From Aquimarina macrocephali JAMB N27 (GTDB taxonomy: Bacteria; Bacteroidota; Bacteroidia; Flavobacteriales; Flavobacteriaceae): a DNA stretch of 64,000 bases. The DNA lies in the NCBI RefSeq assembly GCF_000520995.1, contig NZ_JACA01000007.1, positions 62,001 to 126,000 of the forward strand, given 5' to 3'. A program made the translations under genes and the position numbers. The notes below the pieces were generated by a model. The model was not told the origin of the DNA. It did not search any database and saw only the letters and a list, made by a program, of their open reading frames with translations. Positions 45,924 through 54,635 of this stretch are shown in pieces (the first letter of the stretch is position 1; each line of letters opens with the position of its first letter).

Positions 45924-46583
45924 ATGCAAGCCAAAACATTATCACTACACCATATCATCAAAGAACCAGCAATAAAAAAAGAAAAAACTCCTGTTCTATT
46001 CATGTTTCATGGGTATGGTAGTGATGAAAATGATCTTTTTTCTTTTGCCACAGAATTACAAGAGGAGTTATTCATTATTTCGGTACGGGCACCATATCCT
46101 ATGCAACCATACGGTAATGCGTGGTACGCAATCTACTTTGATGACAATCAAGGAAAATTTAGTGATGATACACAGGCTATCGAATCCAGAGATAAAATTG
46201 CTGGTTTCATTGATGAAGCTATAAATGCTTATGATTTGGATAAAGATAATGTTACTCTTCTTGGATTTAGTCAGGGAACTATCCTTAGTTATGCAGTTGC
46301 ACTCTCCTACCCTCAAAAGGTAAAAAATGTGATTGCACTAAGTGGATATATAAATGAAGATATCTTAGCCGATAATTACAAGACAAATAACTTTTCTAAG
46401 CTTAACCTATATTGTTCTCATGGTAGTGTTGATCAAGTAATTCCTGTGGATTGGGCACGTAAAGCTCCTATGCTACTTTCAGAACTTGGTATAACAAGTC
46501 CATTAAATGAATTTCCGGTAGGTCATGGTGTGGCGCCACAGAATTTTTATCAATTTAAAGAATGGTTGAGTACTCGTATTTAG
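45924..46583 (+). CDS. Phospholipase/carboxylesterase (alpha/beta hydrolase)
   Basis: 219 aa. Oxyanion motif FHGYGSDENDLFSF, nucleophile Ser in LGFSQGTILS, Asp in GSVDQVIPV and His in VGHGVAP form a complete catalytic set for the Abhydrolase_2 family (EstB/YpfH-like), which cleaves short acyl or thioesters. Soluble, cytoplasmic. It is the last gene before the accessory segment; 4 bp after the peptidase-like gene. Confidence 0.85.
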   Translation: MQAKTLSLHHIIKEPAIKKEKTPVLFMFHGYGSDENDLFSFATELQEELFIISVRAPYPMQPYGNAWYAIYFDDNQGKFSDDTQAIESRDKIAGFIDEAINAYDLDKDNVTLLGFSQGTILSYAVALSYPQKVKNVIALSGYINEDILADNYKTNNFSKLNLYCSHGSVDQVIPVDWARKAPMLLSELGITSPLNEFPVGHGVAPQNFYQFKEWLSTRI

Positions 46584-46585
46584 CA

Positions 46586-46940
46586 TTAGAATTTAAGTGT
46601 AATTTTATGCCAAATATCAGTATTTTTATAACTTATAGAAAAGTCGTAGTAATCAACAATTCTATATACTAATGACAAACCAAGACCACTAGAATCAGGT
46701 CTGTTTCCAGATTTCTTAAAACGTCCAAACAATTCTTCTTCTGGTATCTCTAATGGTTCGGTTCTCCTGTGTTTTTAATCTCAAAATACTCATTGGTAAG
46801 TGTCATTACTAGTTTTCCAGATTCTATATTATGTTTTATGGCATTACTAATCAAATTATTAAACAATACATAAGCCATTGTTTCATTAATCTCTATCACT
46901 GGGTTTTCTTTTAAATCATTAGTTATATAAACGTAACAAA
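46586..46940 (-). pseudogene. Remnant of a sensor histidine kinase (C-terminal ATPase part)
   Basis: Reading leftward the DNA encodes the end of a HATPase_c domain: NETMAYVLFNNLISNAIKHN (N box), then KNTGEP, then after a one-base shift near 46760 PLEIPEEELFGRFKKSGNRP, SSGLGLSLVYRIVDYY (G2 box) and the terminal ITLKF. The HisKA and sensor parts are missing upstream and the frame is broken, so it is a truncated, frameshifted fossil. It marks the left edge of the accessory segment. Confidence 0.75.
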
Positions 46941-47181
46941 ATCACTATTTATATAATATTATCAAATTCTTATGCAAGTTATTTGAAATCACCTTTGTAT
47001 AATATCAAACAATGAACGTATAAGTATAAAAGTGCAATAAAACACCTATAAATGTTACATTTTAAGTATAAGCAATTATTTAATTTCGACATCAAAATAA
47101 AATATAAACTTTAATCGTATTCCTTACAAACAATAAAGCATATGTAAAAAAAATACTTTCTCTTAAAACCAAACTCAACAC
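46941..47181. other. AT-rich non-coding gap
   Basis: About 240 bases with no reading frame, terminator or recognised promoter; very AT-rich. It separates two decayed genes. Confidence 0.5.
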
Positions 47182-47588
47182 ATGTTACACTTACAAAAAG
47201 CAATTCATAACCATATAGCTAAGCTTGCCACTATACAACTATCTATTATTGAAGCTATAAAAAACTACTATAGCATTCATCTCATTAAAGATAAAATCAT
47301 CATAAAGATTACGGTTCGAAAAAAACCTTATCCTTATCTATACCAATCAATGACTCATTGTCAGAAATAGATAGTGATCAAATTCTTATTAATTACAAAA
47401 CCATAGACTTAAATAAGGTTTCTATCTAATATGGCTATCTCCTAGCCCTAAAAAAATCCCTGGAGGATTTGGGGCTAATATTGTAAACACAAAATATCAA
47501 ATTTGTTGCTGGTGATAACCAAAGTACAATATATGGAGTTTTAAATCTGCTACATTTTTTTAAACCTAATTCTATGCCTTTCTCTTAA
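47182..47588 (+). pseudogene. Decayed gene of unknown family upstream of the isonitrile cluster
   Basis: An ATG-started frame (MLHLQKAIHNHIAKLA...) runs 62 codons to 47370. From about 47320 a second frame takes over with protein-like sequence: SLSEIDSDQILINYKTIDLN, TAA at 47427, LLALKKSLEDLGLIL, TAA at 47484, then IKFVAGDNQSTIYGVLNLLH and a final TAA at 47586. All later pieces are in one frame, so one frameshift and two nonsense codons would explain the break-up of a ~135-aa protein. The family is not recognised. Confidence 0.5.
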
Positions 47589-47641
47589 ACAAACAACTAC
47601 ATATAATATTAAACATAATCCAACTTAAACTATTCAAAACC

Positions 47642-48616
47642 ATGAATTTACTACAAAACGGCAGTGTTGTTTCTATAAAAAAAGAACAATCTTCTCTAGC
47701 CAAAAAAATTTTTAATGTCATAATGAATTATAGTCATTTAAAAGTTTTTGATATTGAAATCATTTTTGATGATCCAGATGTAAATGTTGCAGTTCAAAAT
47801 CACTTGAAAAAAATAAATTCATTTATCCATAAAAATGAACCAATCCGACTAATCTTACCTGCTTTTCCTGCAAAATCTCCTAACCGGGAAAAAACCTTAG
47901 GAATCAAACCCGATTTGGGAGAATTTCTGGGATTAAAACGTCTTAATAAAATATGTTCCCAGATTCAACAGATTTATACTCCAGGAGCAAAAGTTGTTAT
48001 CTGTTCTGACGGAAGAGTCTTTAGTGATATTGTTCAAGTCAACGATGATGATGTTACGACCTATTCTGAAGCACTAAACGATATGATTAAACGAGAAAAT
48101 ATAAACTATTTAGAAACCTTCAATTTAGATAACGTCTTTCCAGAACTATCATATGATGAAATGAGATATGAATTAAGTAATAATTATGGTGAAAGTATAG
48201 AAGAAGTAAAATATAATGTAAAGAATCAAGAATCAGAGAAAAATTTATTTAATGGTTTACACAAGTTTGTATATGAAGACATGTCTGTACTAAATAGGGA
48301 ATTAAGTAAGAATCAATTAAAAAAACAATCAAAAGAAATAGCGTATCAAGTAATTCAAAGAAGTCATTCCTGGAGCGATCTAGTAGCAAAATTTTTCCCC
48401 GAATGCATCAGAATTTCTATCCATCCACAAAAACTAAACACAGGAAAAATAGGTATTCAATTAGTAAAATGTAATCATAATTGGGGTACTCCTTGGCACA
48501 ATGTTGTTTTGCTAGATGAAGAAGGTTATAAACTAGTAAAAAACAAAGAGGCAAAAGAAATGGGAGCAGAATTAATCTCTTCACAAAAAGGGTATTCATT
48601 TTATTCAATGGTATAA
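47642..48616 (+). CDS. Isocyanide synthase (PvcA/IsnA, DIT1_PvcA family)
   Basis: 324 aa, the usual length of PvcA-type enzymes. Conserved blocks: LPAFPAKSPNREKTLG (72-87), PDLGEFLGLKRL (90-101), YTPGAKVVICSDGRVFSDIV (112-131), IRISIHPQ (256-263) and GTPWHNVV (282-289). This family turns the amino group of an aromatic amino acid (Tyr or Trp) into an isonitrile, using ribulose-5-phosphate as the carbon source. The next gene, 35 bp on, is the partner oxygenase. The substrate (Tyr or Trp) cannot be decided by eye. It opens a four-gene rightward cluster. Confidence 0.88.
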   Translation: MNLLQNGSVVSIKKEQSSLAKKIFNVIMNYSHLKVFDIEIIFDDPDVNVAVQNHLKKINSFIHKNEPIRLILPAFPAKSPNREKTLGIKPDLGEFLGLKRLNKICSQIQQIYTPGAKVVICSDGRVFSDIVQVNDDDVTTYSEALNDMIKRENINYLETFNLDNVFPELSYDEMRYELSNNYGESIEEVKYNVKNQESEKNLFNGLHKFVYEDMSVLNRELSKNQLKKQSKEIAYQVIQRSHSWSDLVAKFFPECIRISIHPQKLNTGKIGIQLVKCNHNWGTPWHNVVLLDEEGYKLVKNKEAKEMGAELISSQKGYSFYSMV

Positions 48617-48651
48617 CAATCTCATTCATTAAGTAAAAAAATTAAAACATT

Positions 48652-49467
48652 ATGGAAACAAATAATTTAAATGCATTACCGCAAATAAAAACCAAACCAA
48701 TATTTCCTTTTGGCACAATTATACAAGCAAATGAAAATGGTCTACTTACTGATTTATCTATAAAAGATTTGACAGAAATTATACATCAAGAAAAAGTTGT
48801 GCTTCTAAAAGGCTTTAAACCTATGGAGTCTAATAATATGCTAAACTATGCAAAACAGTGGGGAGATCTTCTCGAATGGAATTTTGGGCATATTTTAAAT
48901 TTAGAAATTAAAGAAAATGCCAATAATTATCTATTCACAAAAGGAAATGTTCCTTTTCATTGGGATGGAGCATTTGCAAATTCAGTACCATCATTTCTAT
49001 TTTTTCAATGTTTAAGAGCCAATATTAATACACCTGGTGGAGAAAGTACATTTTGTGATACTCAAAAAGTATTAGAAAAAGCTAGTCCACAAGAATTAAA
49101 ATTATGGAAAAGTATTACTATTACTTATAGTACAGATAAAAATGCTCATTACGGTGGTAAAGTAGTACAGAAACTTGTGCACTATGATGAGCATCTTGGT
49201 AAAGATGTAATACGATTCGCAGAACCATTAAATGAAGAAAGTGTACAACTTAACCCTATACATATTGAAATCTTAGGGTTTTCTTCAAATGAACAAAATG
49301 ATTTTTTAAAAAGCTTCATACCCAAATTATATGAATCGGATGTATGTTATCAACATAGATGGGAAACAGGGGATTATTTACTAATTGATAATTTATCACT
49401 ATTACACGGAAGAAACCCTTTAAAAGATAATATAGATCGCTATTTACAACGAATACATATTTTATAA
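48652..49467 (+). CDS. Fe(II)/2-oxoglutarate oxygenase (PvcB/IsnB-like, TauD family)
   Basis: 271 aa. The iron triad is complete: His103-x-Asp105 (PFHWDGAF) and His252 (SLLHGRNP), with Arg267 (YLQRIHIL) for 2-oxoglutarate. Directly after an isocyanide synthase, the expected role is oxidation of the isocyano amino acid, by analogy with PvcB/IsnB, which desaturate or decarboxylate it to a vinyl isonitrile. The exact reaction here is inferred. Gaps of 35 and 21 bp to its neighbours indicate one operon. Confidence 0.85.
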   Translation: METNNLNALPQIKTKPIFPFGTIIQANENGLLTDLSIKDLTEIIHQEKVVLLKGFKPMESNNMLNYAKQWGDLLEWNFGHILNLEIKENANNYLFTKGNVPFHWDGAFANSVPSFLFFQCLRANINTPGGESTFCDTQKVLEKASPQELKLWKSITITYSTDKNAHYGGKVVQKLVHYDEHLGKDVIRFAEPLNEESVQLNPIHIEILGFSSNEQNDFLKSFIPKLYESDVCYQHRWETGDYLLIDNLSLLHGRNPLKDNIDRYLQRIHIL

Positions 49468-49488
49468 ACCACAAATAATAGACTAATC

Positions 49489-51273
49489 ATGACACATAAA
49501 GAATATGATATTATAATCATGGGAGGAGGCCCCTCTGGATCCATATTGGGTGCTTTACTAACCAAAAAAAGTAATCTAAAAGTAGCAATTTTCGAAGAAG
49601 ATGAATTTCCCCGTGAAAAAATAGGAGAGTCATTTGCTCACCCTATAATTCCTATTTTGGAGGAGTGTGGAGTACTTCAAAAAGTTTTGGATAGTGGTTG
49701 CTGGATTAAAAAGTTTGGAGGAATTTTTGATTGGGATAATAAAACTCCTAAAACTACCTTCTTTGACATGTTAAACTATGTAGAGGATGGTGTTCATCGT
49801 TGGGCCATACATACAGATAGAGCAGAATTCGATAAAATCTTATTGGATCATGCACAATCATCTGGCGTTGATGTATTTGAAAAAAACAAAATAGAACAAT
49901 ATCGTTATGAGAACAATATCGGAACTGTTACATTAGAATCTGGTCAGGTCGTAAATTGTAAAATTTTTGTAGATGCATCCGGCAGAAGAAATACGGTAAT
50001 CCCGACGACTCGAAAGAGTTATCTTTCAGAGTATAAAAACTTAGCTGTTTGGAATCATTTTGTTGGAGGAAAACCAGCTCAAACTCTTGATGGGGATTGG
50101 AACATCTTTAATAAAAACAATCAATCTCCGGTTGCTTGTTTCGCTTTTGAACATGGTTGGATTTGGTATATTCCTATTCCTAAAATGATAAACAACGAAA
50201 GAACAATTGTATACTCATTAGGAATCATTACTGATCCAAAATTAATAAAAACGTTAAATAAGGATTTAAAAGATCCTGAACAATTTTTTGATTTTATAAA
50301 AACAGTTCCAAGATTAAAAGATCTTATTAAAGATGCAAAACCTGTAAATGATGAAGTTAAAGTGCTATCCAACTATTCTATGATTCAGGAAAAATTTTGT
50401 GACTTTGATGAAGGCTGGATAATGGTAGGAGATTCTGCTTATTTTGTTGATCCTCTTTTTTCTTCAGGTGTTGCTTTTGCTGGTGGTATGGCATCAACTG
50501 CATCTTTATTAATAAGGTCGACACTAGATGATAAAAATCTTACCGATGAAATGAAAAAAGATGTATGGCATGATTATGATGAAGAATGGCATAAGATTGC
50601 TCACTCTTTTGCTCTATCTATAGATCAATGGTATCATGCCATAGCTAAATCTAACCCGCAAAGTATTTTTTGGAATAAAAGGAATGTACTTACTTCTGAT
50701 CTGGGGATTAAAGATGAAACTTTTCATGCATTGGTAGATACTGCTTTAAATCAAGATCTCTTAACATTACTAACTTCTGGTTCTTTCAAAAAAGAAGATT
50801 TGGATACTGATGGTAGGTTTTTAAAGAGATTATCAGAATTAAATCGATCTGAACCTTCTCCCTCTGATATAGTATCATTAGATAAAAATGTATATATTAG
50901 AGATGGCTTTTCTATTGATGTCCCTGGTTTTAAAGCAAGTATCCCTCCAATGGAGATTCCAGAAGAACTAAAAAAAGTCATCGCAACATATTGGAAAGAT
51001 CCAATTAAAAATGCAGATGCAGCTCCTTCAGGAATTGAACATTTAATTCCTTGTTCAAGATTTACTAAAACAGGACTTGATAAAAATAAAGAAGTTAGAT
51101 TTGTAGATCAAAGAACAGGAGGTAAAGCACTATTTGATTTATTAAAACAACAGCCTGTTTTATATAGTGAATTAATAGACAAAATAAGTATGACACAATT
51201 AACTTTACTTAAAAATTTAATATTAGAAGGTATGGTAAATGTGCAAAAAGAATCTCTTATAGAAATAAAATAA
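49489..51273 (+). CDS. FAD-dependent halogenase-like monooxygenase
   Basis: 594 aa. The FAD Rossmann motif is GGGPSG (12-17), followed by FPREKIGES (40-48), typical of flavin-dependent halogenases. The halogenase signature WxWxIP is present as WIWYIP (224-229), and VGDSAYFVDPLFSSGV (313-328) matches the CmlS/CndH-type variant. These enzymes make HOCl at reduced flavin and chlorinate or brominate activated rings or carbonyl carbons; some relatives are plain hydroxylases. The C-terminal ~200 residues form an added domain, whose last ~50 residues look like a winged helix (KALFDLLKQQPVLYSELIDK). Its place in the isonitrile operon suggests it tailors that product. Confidence 0.82.
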   Translation: MTHKEYDIIIMGGGPSGSILGALLTKKSNLKVAIFEEDEFPREKIGESFAHPIIPILEECGVLQKVLDSGCWIKKFGGIFDWDNKTPKTTFFDMLNYVEDGVHRWAIHTDRAEFDKILLDHAQSSGVDVFEKNKIEQYRYENNIGTVTLESGQVVNCKIFVDASGRRNTVIPTTRKSYLSEYKNLAVWNHFVGGKPAQTLDGDWNIFNKNNQSPVACFAFEHGWIWYIPIPKMINNERTIVYSLGIITDPKLIKTLNKDLKDPEQFFDFIKTVPRLKDLIKDAKPVNDEVKVLSNYSMIQEKFCDFDEGWIMVGDSAYFVDPLFSSGVAFAGGMASTASLLIRSTLDDKNLTDEMKKDVWHDYDEEWHKIAHSFALSIDQWYHAIAKSNPQSIFWNKRNVLTSDLGIKDETFHALVDTALNQDLLTLLTSGSFKKEDLDTDGRFLKRLSELNRSEPSPSDIVSLDKNVYIRDGFSIDVPGFKASIPPMEIPEELKKVIATYWKDPIKNADAAPSGIEHLIPCSRFTKTGLDKNKEVRFVDQRTGGKALFDLLKQQPVLYSELIDKISMTQLTLLKNLILEGMVNVQKESLIEIK

Positions 51274-51292
51274 TTTTTGATTCAAAATAAAA

Positions 51293-51333
51293 AAGAGTTC
51301 ACAGAGATAAAAGTATCTATCTCTGGAACTCTT
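51293..51333. terminator. Long hairpin between the halogenase-like and HAD genes
   Basis: AAGAGTTCACAGAGATA (51293-51309) pairs with TATCTCTGGAACTCTT (51318-51333), 16 bp with one bulged A and an 8-base loop. On the rightward strand it is followed by A, not T, so it may attenuate or stabilise the transcript rather than fully terminate it. Confidence 0.55.
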
Positions 51334-51350
51334 AAAAAAACAATTGTTGT

Positions 51351-52031
51351 ATGTCAATAAAAAAGAAATACGATGGGATCATTTTTGATTTAGATGGAAC
51401 GCTCTTAAATACCTTAGGAATATACACTCATATCATGAATGAGCTTATGAAAAAAAATAATTTCCCAACTCATACAATAAAAAATTATCGTGAGTTTATT
51501 GGGAATGGAACTAAAAATCTTATAATACAATCAATTCCTACAAAAGATAGAAATGAAAAATTAACAGAAGACTTATTAAGTGAGTTTCGTTTAATGTATG
51601 AAAATTTGTATACTCAACATTCTGAAGTATATGTGGGTATTTTGGAGATTTTAGAAGAATTACAATCAACTGGAATAAAATTAGCTTTATTATCCAATAA
51701 ATTTCATGATTTAACATGTAAATGTGCAAATCATTTTTTTCCAAATATCAAATTCGATCATATTATAGGTCAATCAGACATACATAAAAAACCAGACCCA
51801 AAGGGTATTTTAGATATTTCACATTCTCTCAAAATATCTTTAGATCGATTGGTATTAATTGGAGACACTGAAGTAGATTTAGTTACTGCCAAAAATGCAG
51901 GTATTGATAGCATTGCCATTACCTGGGGGTTTAGAAATGAAGAAAAATTGATACCATTATCTCCAAACTATATAGTAAGAAACTCTAATGACTTAAAACA
52001 ACTGTTACTAGATCAATACGTAGTTTTATAA
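51351..52031 (+). CDS. HAD-superfamily phosphatase (phosphoglycolate-phosphatase-like)
   Basis: 226 aa. HAD motif I FDLDGTLLNT (nucleophile Asp13), motif II LLSNK, motif III Lys in HKKPDPKG, and motif IV IGDTEVDLVTAKNAG are intact, with an alpha-helical cap (~20-85). It is a small-molecule phosphatase. It follows the halogenase-like gene by 77 bp across a hairpin. It could act in the same pathway or be an independent housekeeping enzyme; the sequence does not decide. Confidence 0.82.
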   Translation: MSIKKKYDGIIFDLDGTLLNTLGIYTHIMNELMKKNNFPTHTIKNYREFIGNGTKNLIIQSIPTKDRNEKLTEDLLSEFRLMYENLYTQHSEVYVGILEILEELQSTGIKLALLSNKFHDLTCKCANHFFPNIKFDHIIGQSDIHKKPDPKGILDISHSLKISLDRLVLIGDTEVDLVTAKNAGIDSIAITWGFRNEEKLIPLSPNYIVRNSNDLKQLLLDQYVVL

Positions 52032-52195
52032 AAGAAAGATGTTACTCCTTTTTCTCGTAACTAAATTTTGTAGTAGCATTATTTAAACAAACTCTTTACC
52101 TATACTTATCATTAAGTCCTATACCATCGAGTATCTATGGTCTTATTTTTTTCTAATCTTGATATACGAGTAATATCTCGTTTGGCTATCGAGCG

Positions 52196-52228
52196 TTTTA
52201 ATTAGTGTGTTATAACTTTTGTTAGCTG
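52196..52228. repeat. Left-most partial cassette-boundary repeat
   Basis: GTTATAACTTTTGTTAGCTGTAG followed by TTTTTATTTCTTT resembles the end of the palindromic element at 53758-53815 (GTTAGCAACAGTTTTTATTTCTTT). It overlaps the last codons of the toroid protein gene. The other arm is not clear, so this copy may be degraded. Confidence 0.4.
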
Positions 52229-53163
52229 TAGTTTTTATTTCTTTGATAATATTTCAAAACCCGCATAGCTCTCAATGTATTCCACCTACTGGGTTTACCA
52301 GCTTTTTCCATTACAAAGTGTAACTGGCCAGGATGAGCCGCTTGCATATTCCAAGTGCCATATTTATTTCGTTTTTTTTGAATTACTGTAATAGCTTCAT
52401 CTATTCTTTCATCCCACTTTCTTTCAGCTTTTTGGAAATAATCCAATGCTCTAAGAATATCATACTTCCATCTGCTCGGATACGATAATTTCAAAAAGTC
52501 CTTGTGAATAATTTTACCTGTTCGGTCAGAAAGGAATAATCTATGAATCAGTATGAATTCTTCTGCACTTTTGATTGCGCTTGAAATGTCATCTTTTCTG
52601 TAAGTGAAACCTGCTTTTTGAAACTCAAGCAGTCCTTCAAGAACTGAGATTGTTGAATGTAAAGAACTATGACTTGCCCCGCTTCTTGTCGTCCTACAAT
52701 TGAATCCGCCATCATGCATTATTTCATTGAGAAGACTATCTACAATAGATTCAAGTTCCTTTTCTGGAACATTGAAATAAGATGCATAATTTAAAAACAT
52801 ACCATTTACACAAACATCACTATGTTGAGAGGTGGATGAACCAAGTTGAATTCCTCCATCTTTGGCTTTTGATGTGTTTAGAACCTCTTGGATCGGTTCT
52901 TTTACTGGTTTGTGATTAGGGCTCAAATTCAAATTTCGAAGGTCGAGAAGAGTATAATGAGTCGAAATCCATTTAGGTTGATAAAACCCATCTCCCCAAT
53001 TGCCATTTTGCTTTCGTTTTACTAAGAATTGTTTCCCCCACCCTTCATTTGCAATTCTCTCTTGTAAATCTTTTTTGTCAGAACCTAACAAATCACGGTG
53101 AACCTGATACTGTATTGAAACATCACCATTAAGCAACCATTATATAATTTGTTCTTCGTCCAT
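52222..53163 (-). pseudogene. Squalene-cyclase/prenyltransferase-like toroid protein with an early nonsense codon
   Basis: The conserved start is ATG 53163: MDEEQII, then TAA (53140-53142), then WLLNGDVSIQYQVHRDLLGS in the same frame. The remaining 304-codon frame is open and begins with TTG at 53136. Repeated helix pairs with GNWGDGFYQPKW, GGFNCRTTRSG and GTWNMQAAHPGQLHF suggest an alpha/alpha toroid as in prenyltransferase/squalene-oxidase repeat proteins; no catalytic Asp motif is obvious. Either the gene is inactivated by one base change or it starts at the TTG and loses ~9 residues. First module of the leftward array. Confidence 0.65.
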
Positions 53164-53217
53164 TTTTAACGTTCCTTAAGGGACATTATTTACACAAGTT
53201 AAAGATTAGGGTTTATT

Positions 53218-53721
53218 TTATTCAAATTGATACGGCTCTTCATTGTTCACCATATTTCTAATATTATCCATAACTCTTTTCATATAGATTCTCCAAAACG
53301 TTTTTGCAAATATCCAATTGAAGGGATAAAATACAGGATTCTTAGAGTGTAAAAAATAGGTGTATTCTACTAAAATTTTCCTTTCTTCTAACTTTGTCAC
53401 TTTCCATTTTCCAACAAATTTGTAAAACCCAAGCATCCAAGATTGAAATTCATCTATTTGTATTTTCCAATATTCATTTTCAACTCGTTCAAGTATACTA
53501 TCTACAGAAGCAAAACCTCCTTTTTGCGTCATTGATTTAGCTACATATATTTTTTTGCTCGCCCCTACTTTTCCCCAATTTTCATCATTTTTTGTATGGA
53601 TCACCTTAGGCATAACTCCATATCCAGTATGAACTTTTGTTACATCACATAATATTGGTGTTTTAAATGCTCTTTCCAAAGTACATTCAAAAATTGAGGA
53701 TTTCTTTGCTTTAAATTTCAT
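53218..53721 (-). CDS. SRPBCC-fold protein
   Basis: 167 aa, soluble. It starts with the pattern SSIFECTLERAFKTPILCD and continues with strand-rich KYWKI/FQSWMLGFYKFVGKWKVT and VEYTYFLHSKNPVFYPFNWIF. This resembles the SRPBCC (START/polyketide-cyclase-like) fold with a hydrophobic ligand cavity. The ligand is unknown. Single-gene module of the array; a palindromic boundary element lies just upstream. Confidence 0.7.
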   Translation of the reverse strand: MKFKAKKSSIFECTLERAFKTPILCDVTKVHTGYGVMPKVIHTKNDENWGKVGASKKIYVAKSMTQKGGFASVDSILERVENEYWKIQIDEFQSWMLGFYKFVGKWKVTKLEERKILVEYTYFLHSKNPVFYPFNWIFAKTFWRIYMKRVMDNIRNMVNNEEPYQFE

Positions 53722-53757
53722 TTTTTAATTCTGGTTGACTCCTTGTTTTACTTCCTG

Positions 53758-53815
53758 ATCGCTAACATTGAGTATAAGCAGTTGTTTTTAATGTCGTTTA
53801 TATAGTGTTAGCAAC
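53758..53815. repeat. Cassette-boundary palindrome (short form)
   Basis: GCTAACATTGAGTATAAGC (from 53761) is partly complementary to TTTATATAGTGTTAGC (ending 53812), making an imperfect hairpin bounded by GCTAACA and TGTTAGC. The centre contains TTTTTAATGTCGTTTA, which recurs in the element at 57500-57555. Confidence 0.6.
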
Positions 53816-53820
53816 AGTTT

Positions 53821-54142
53821 TTATTTCTTTTCTTCTCGCAAGATTTTCTCCATTTTACGACCCTTTGCTAATTCATCTACCAACTTGTCGAGATATCTTC
53901 TTTTTCTGATTAATGGATCATCAATTTCCTCAATTCGATACCTGCAGATCATCCCATTTATCAGATGGGCATTTGGATTTAACTTTGCCTCCTGAAAGAA
54001 TATTCTAAATGTTGCCTTGTTGTCAATAATCTCTTGTAATTTATCTGCATCAAAACCGGTTAGCCATTCTATCACTTGGTGTAGTTCTTCTATTTTTCTC
54101 CAATCTATTCAAGTAAAGAGGGTAAATTGAACTAAAAGTCAT
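53821..54142 (-). pseudogene. DUF2200 gene with a frameshift
   Basis: The downstream 84 codons encode QVIEWLTGFDADKL, LNPNAHLINGMICRYRIEEI, and RRYLDKLVDELAKGRKMEKIL, the conserved body of DUF2200 proteins. The missing N-terminal part is present upstream in another frame: MTFSSIYPLYLNRLEKNRRTT from ATG 54142, with the frames meeting near 54080 (ACTACACCAAGTG). One lost or gained base therefore breaks a ~110-aa gene. The family's function is unknown. It forms one module of the array. Confidence 0.75.
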
Positions 54143-54167
54143 TTTTGCTATTCGCTCAGCTGTTATT

Positions 54168-54614
54168 CTACTTAACGAAATATACTAAAAAAAGTACAAA
54201 AGCTAAAAAAATTAGTCCATTCCAGATTGTTCTAACTGCGTGTAAATTTCCCCAGTTTAGTAAATCTTTTTTAGTTTGGTCAGAATTTGGATCTACATCG
54301 TTCTCCATTAACCTTCTGTTTGTTGGCATCATATACTTCAATGTATATGGTCCATTAAGATGCATTAGCACAGAAATCCCGAACCACCACCAGTTTTTGG
54401 TTATTATTGATAAAACCAAAGCTAGTATACTCACCACAATAGACATTGATAAAACAATCTTGTGAGTTTTATCAAAAAAAGGTTTAAATACTTCTATAGC
54501 TGCTGGTCGAGTTATCATCTTTAATATCGGATGAACAATAATTGAAGAGGTTAGAGCTACTCCAAATTGTGTTCCCATTATTAAAATGATTAGTATAATT
54601 AATAAGTCTATCAT
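54168..54614 (-). CDS. DUF1772 (anthrone oxygenase-like) membrane protein
   Basis: 148 aa with four hydrophobic segments. Conserved DUF1772 elements: LMHLNGPYTLKYMMPTNRRLM and LLNWGNLHAVRTIWNG. Some family members are linked to anthrone oxidation, but the general activity is not established. It is the last gene of a four-gene leftward operon (AraC regulator, lipoprotein, ferric-reductase-like enzyme, this protein), 21 bp after the reductase gene. Confidence 0.82.
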   Translation of the reverse strand: MIDLLIILIILIMGTQFGVALTSSIIVHPILKMITRPAAIEVFKPFFDKTHKIVLSMSIVVSILALVLSIITKNWWWFGISVLMHLNGPYTLKYMMPTNRRLMENDVDPNSDQTKKDLLNWGNLHAVRTIWNGLIFLAFVLFLVYFVK

Positions 54615-54635
54615 AATATTAGTGTTTTATATTTG

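Noticed and set aside
46586-46940. A small intact gene on the leftward strand
   Set aside because: The kinase-like sequence needs a frame change near 46760 and lacks its upstream domains, so it is a remnant.
47430-47510. A short double-glycine-type peptide (SPKKIPGGFGANIV...QICCW) read as a bacteriocin precursor
   Set aside because: It is in a different frame from the protein-like fossil that covers the same bases, has no start codon, and no ABC or radical-SAM maturation gene is nearby.
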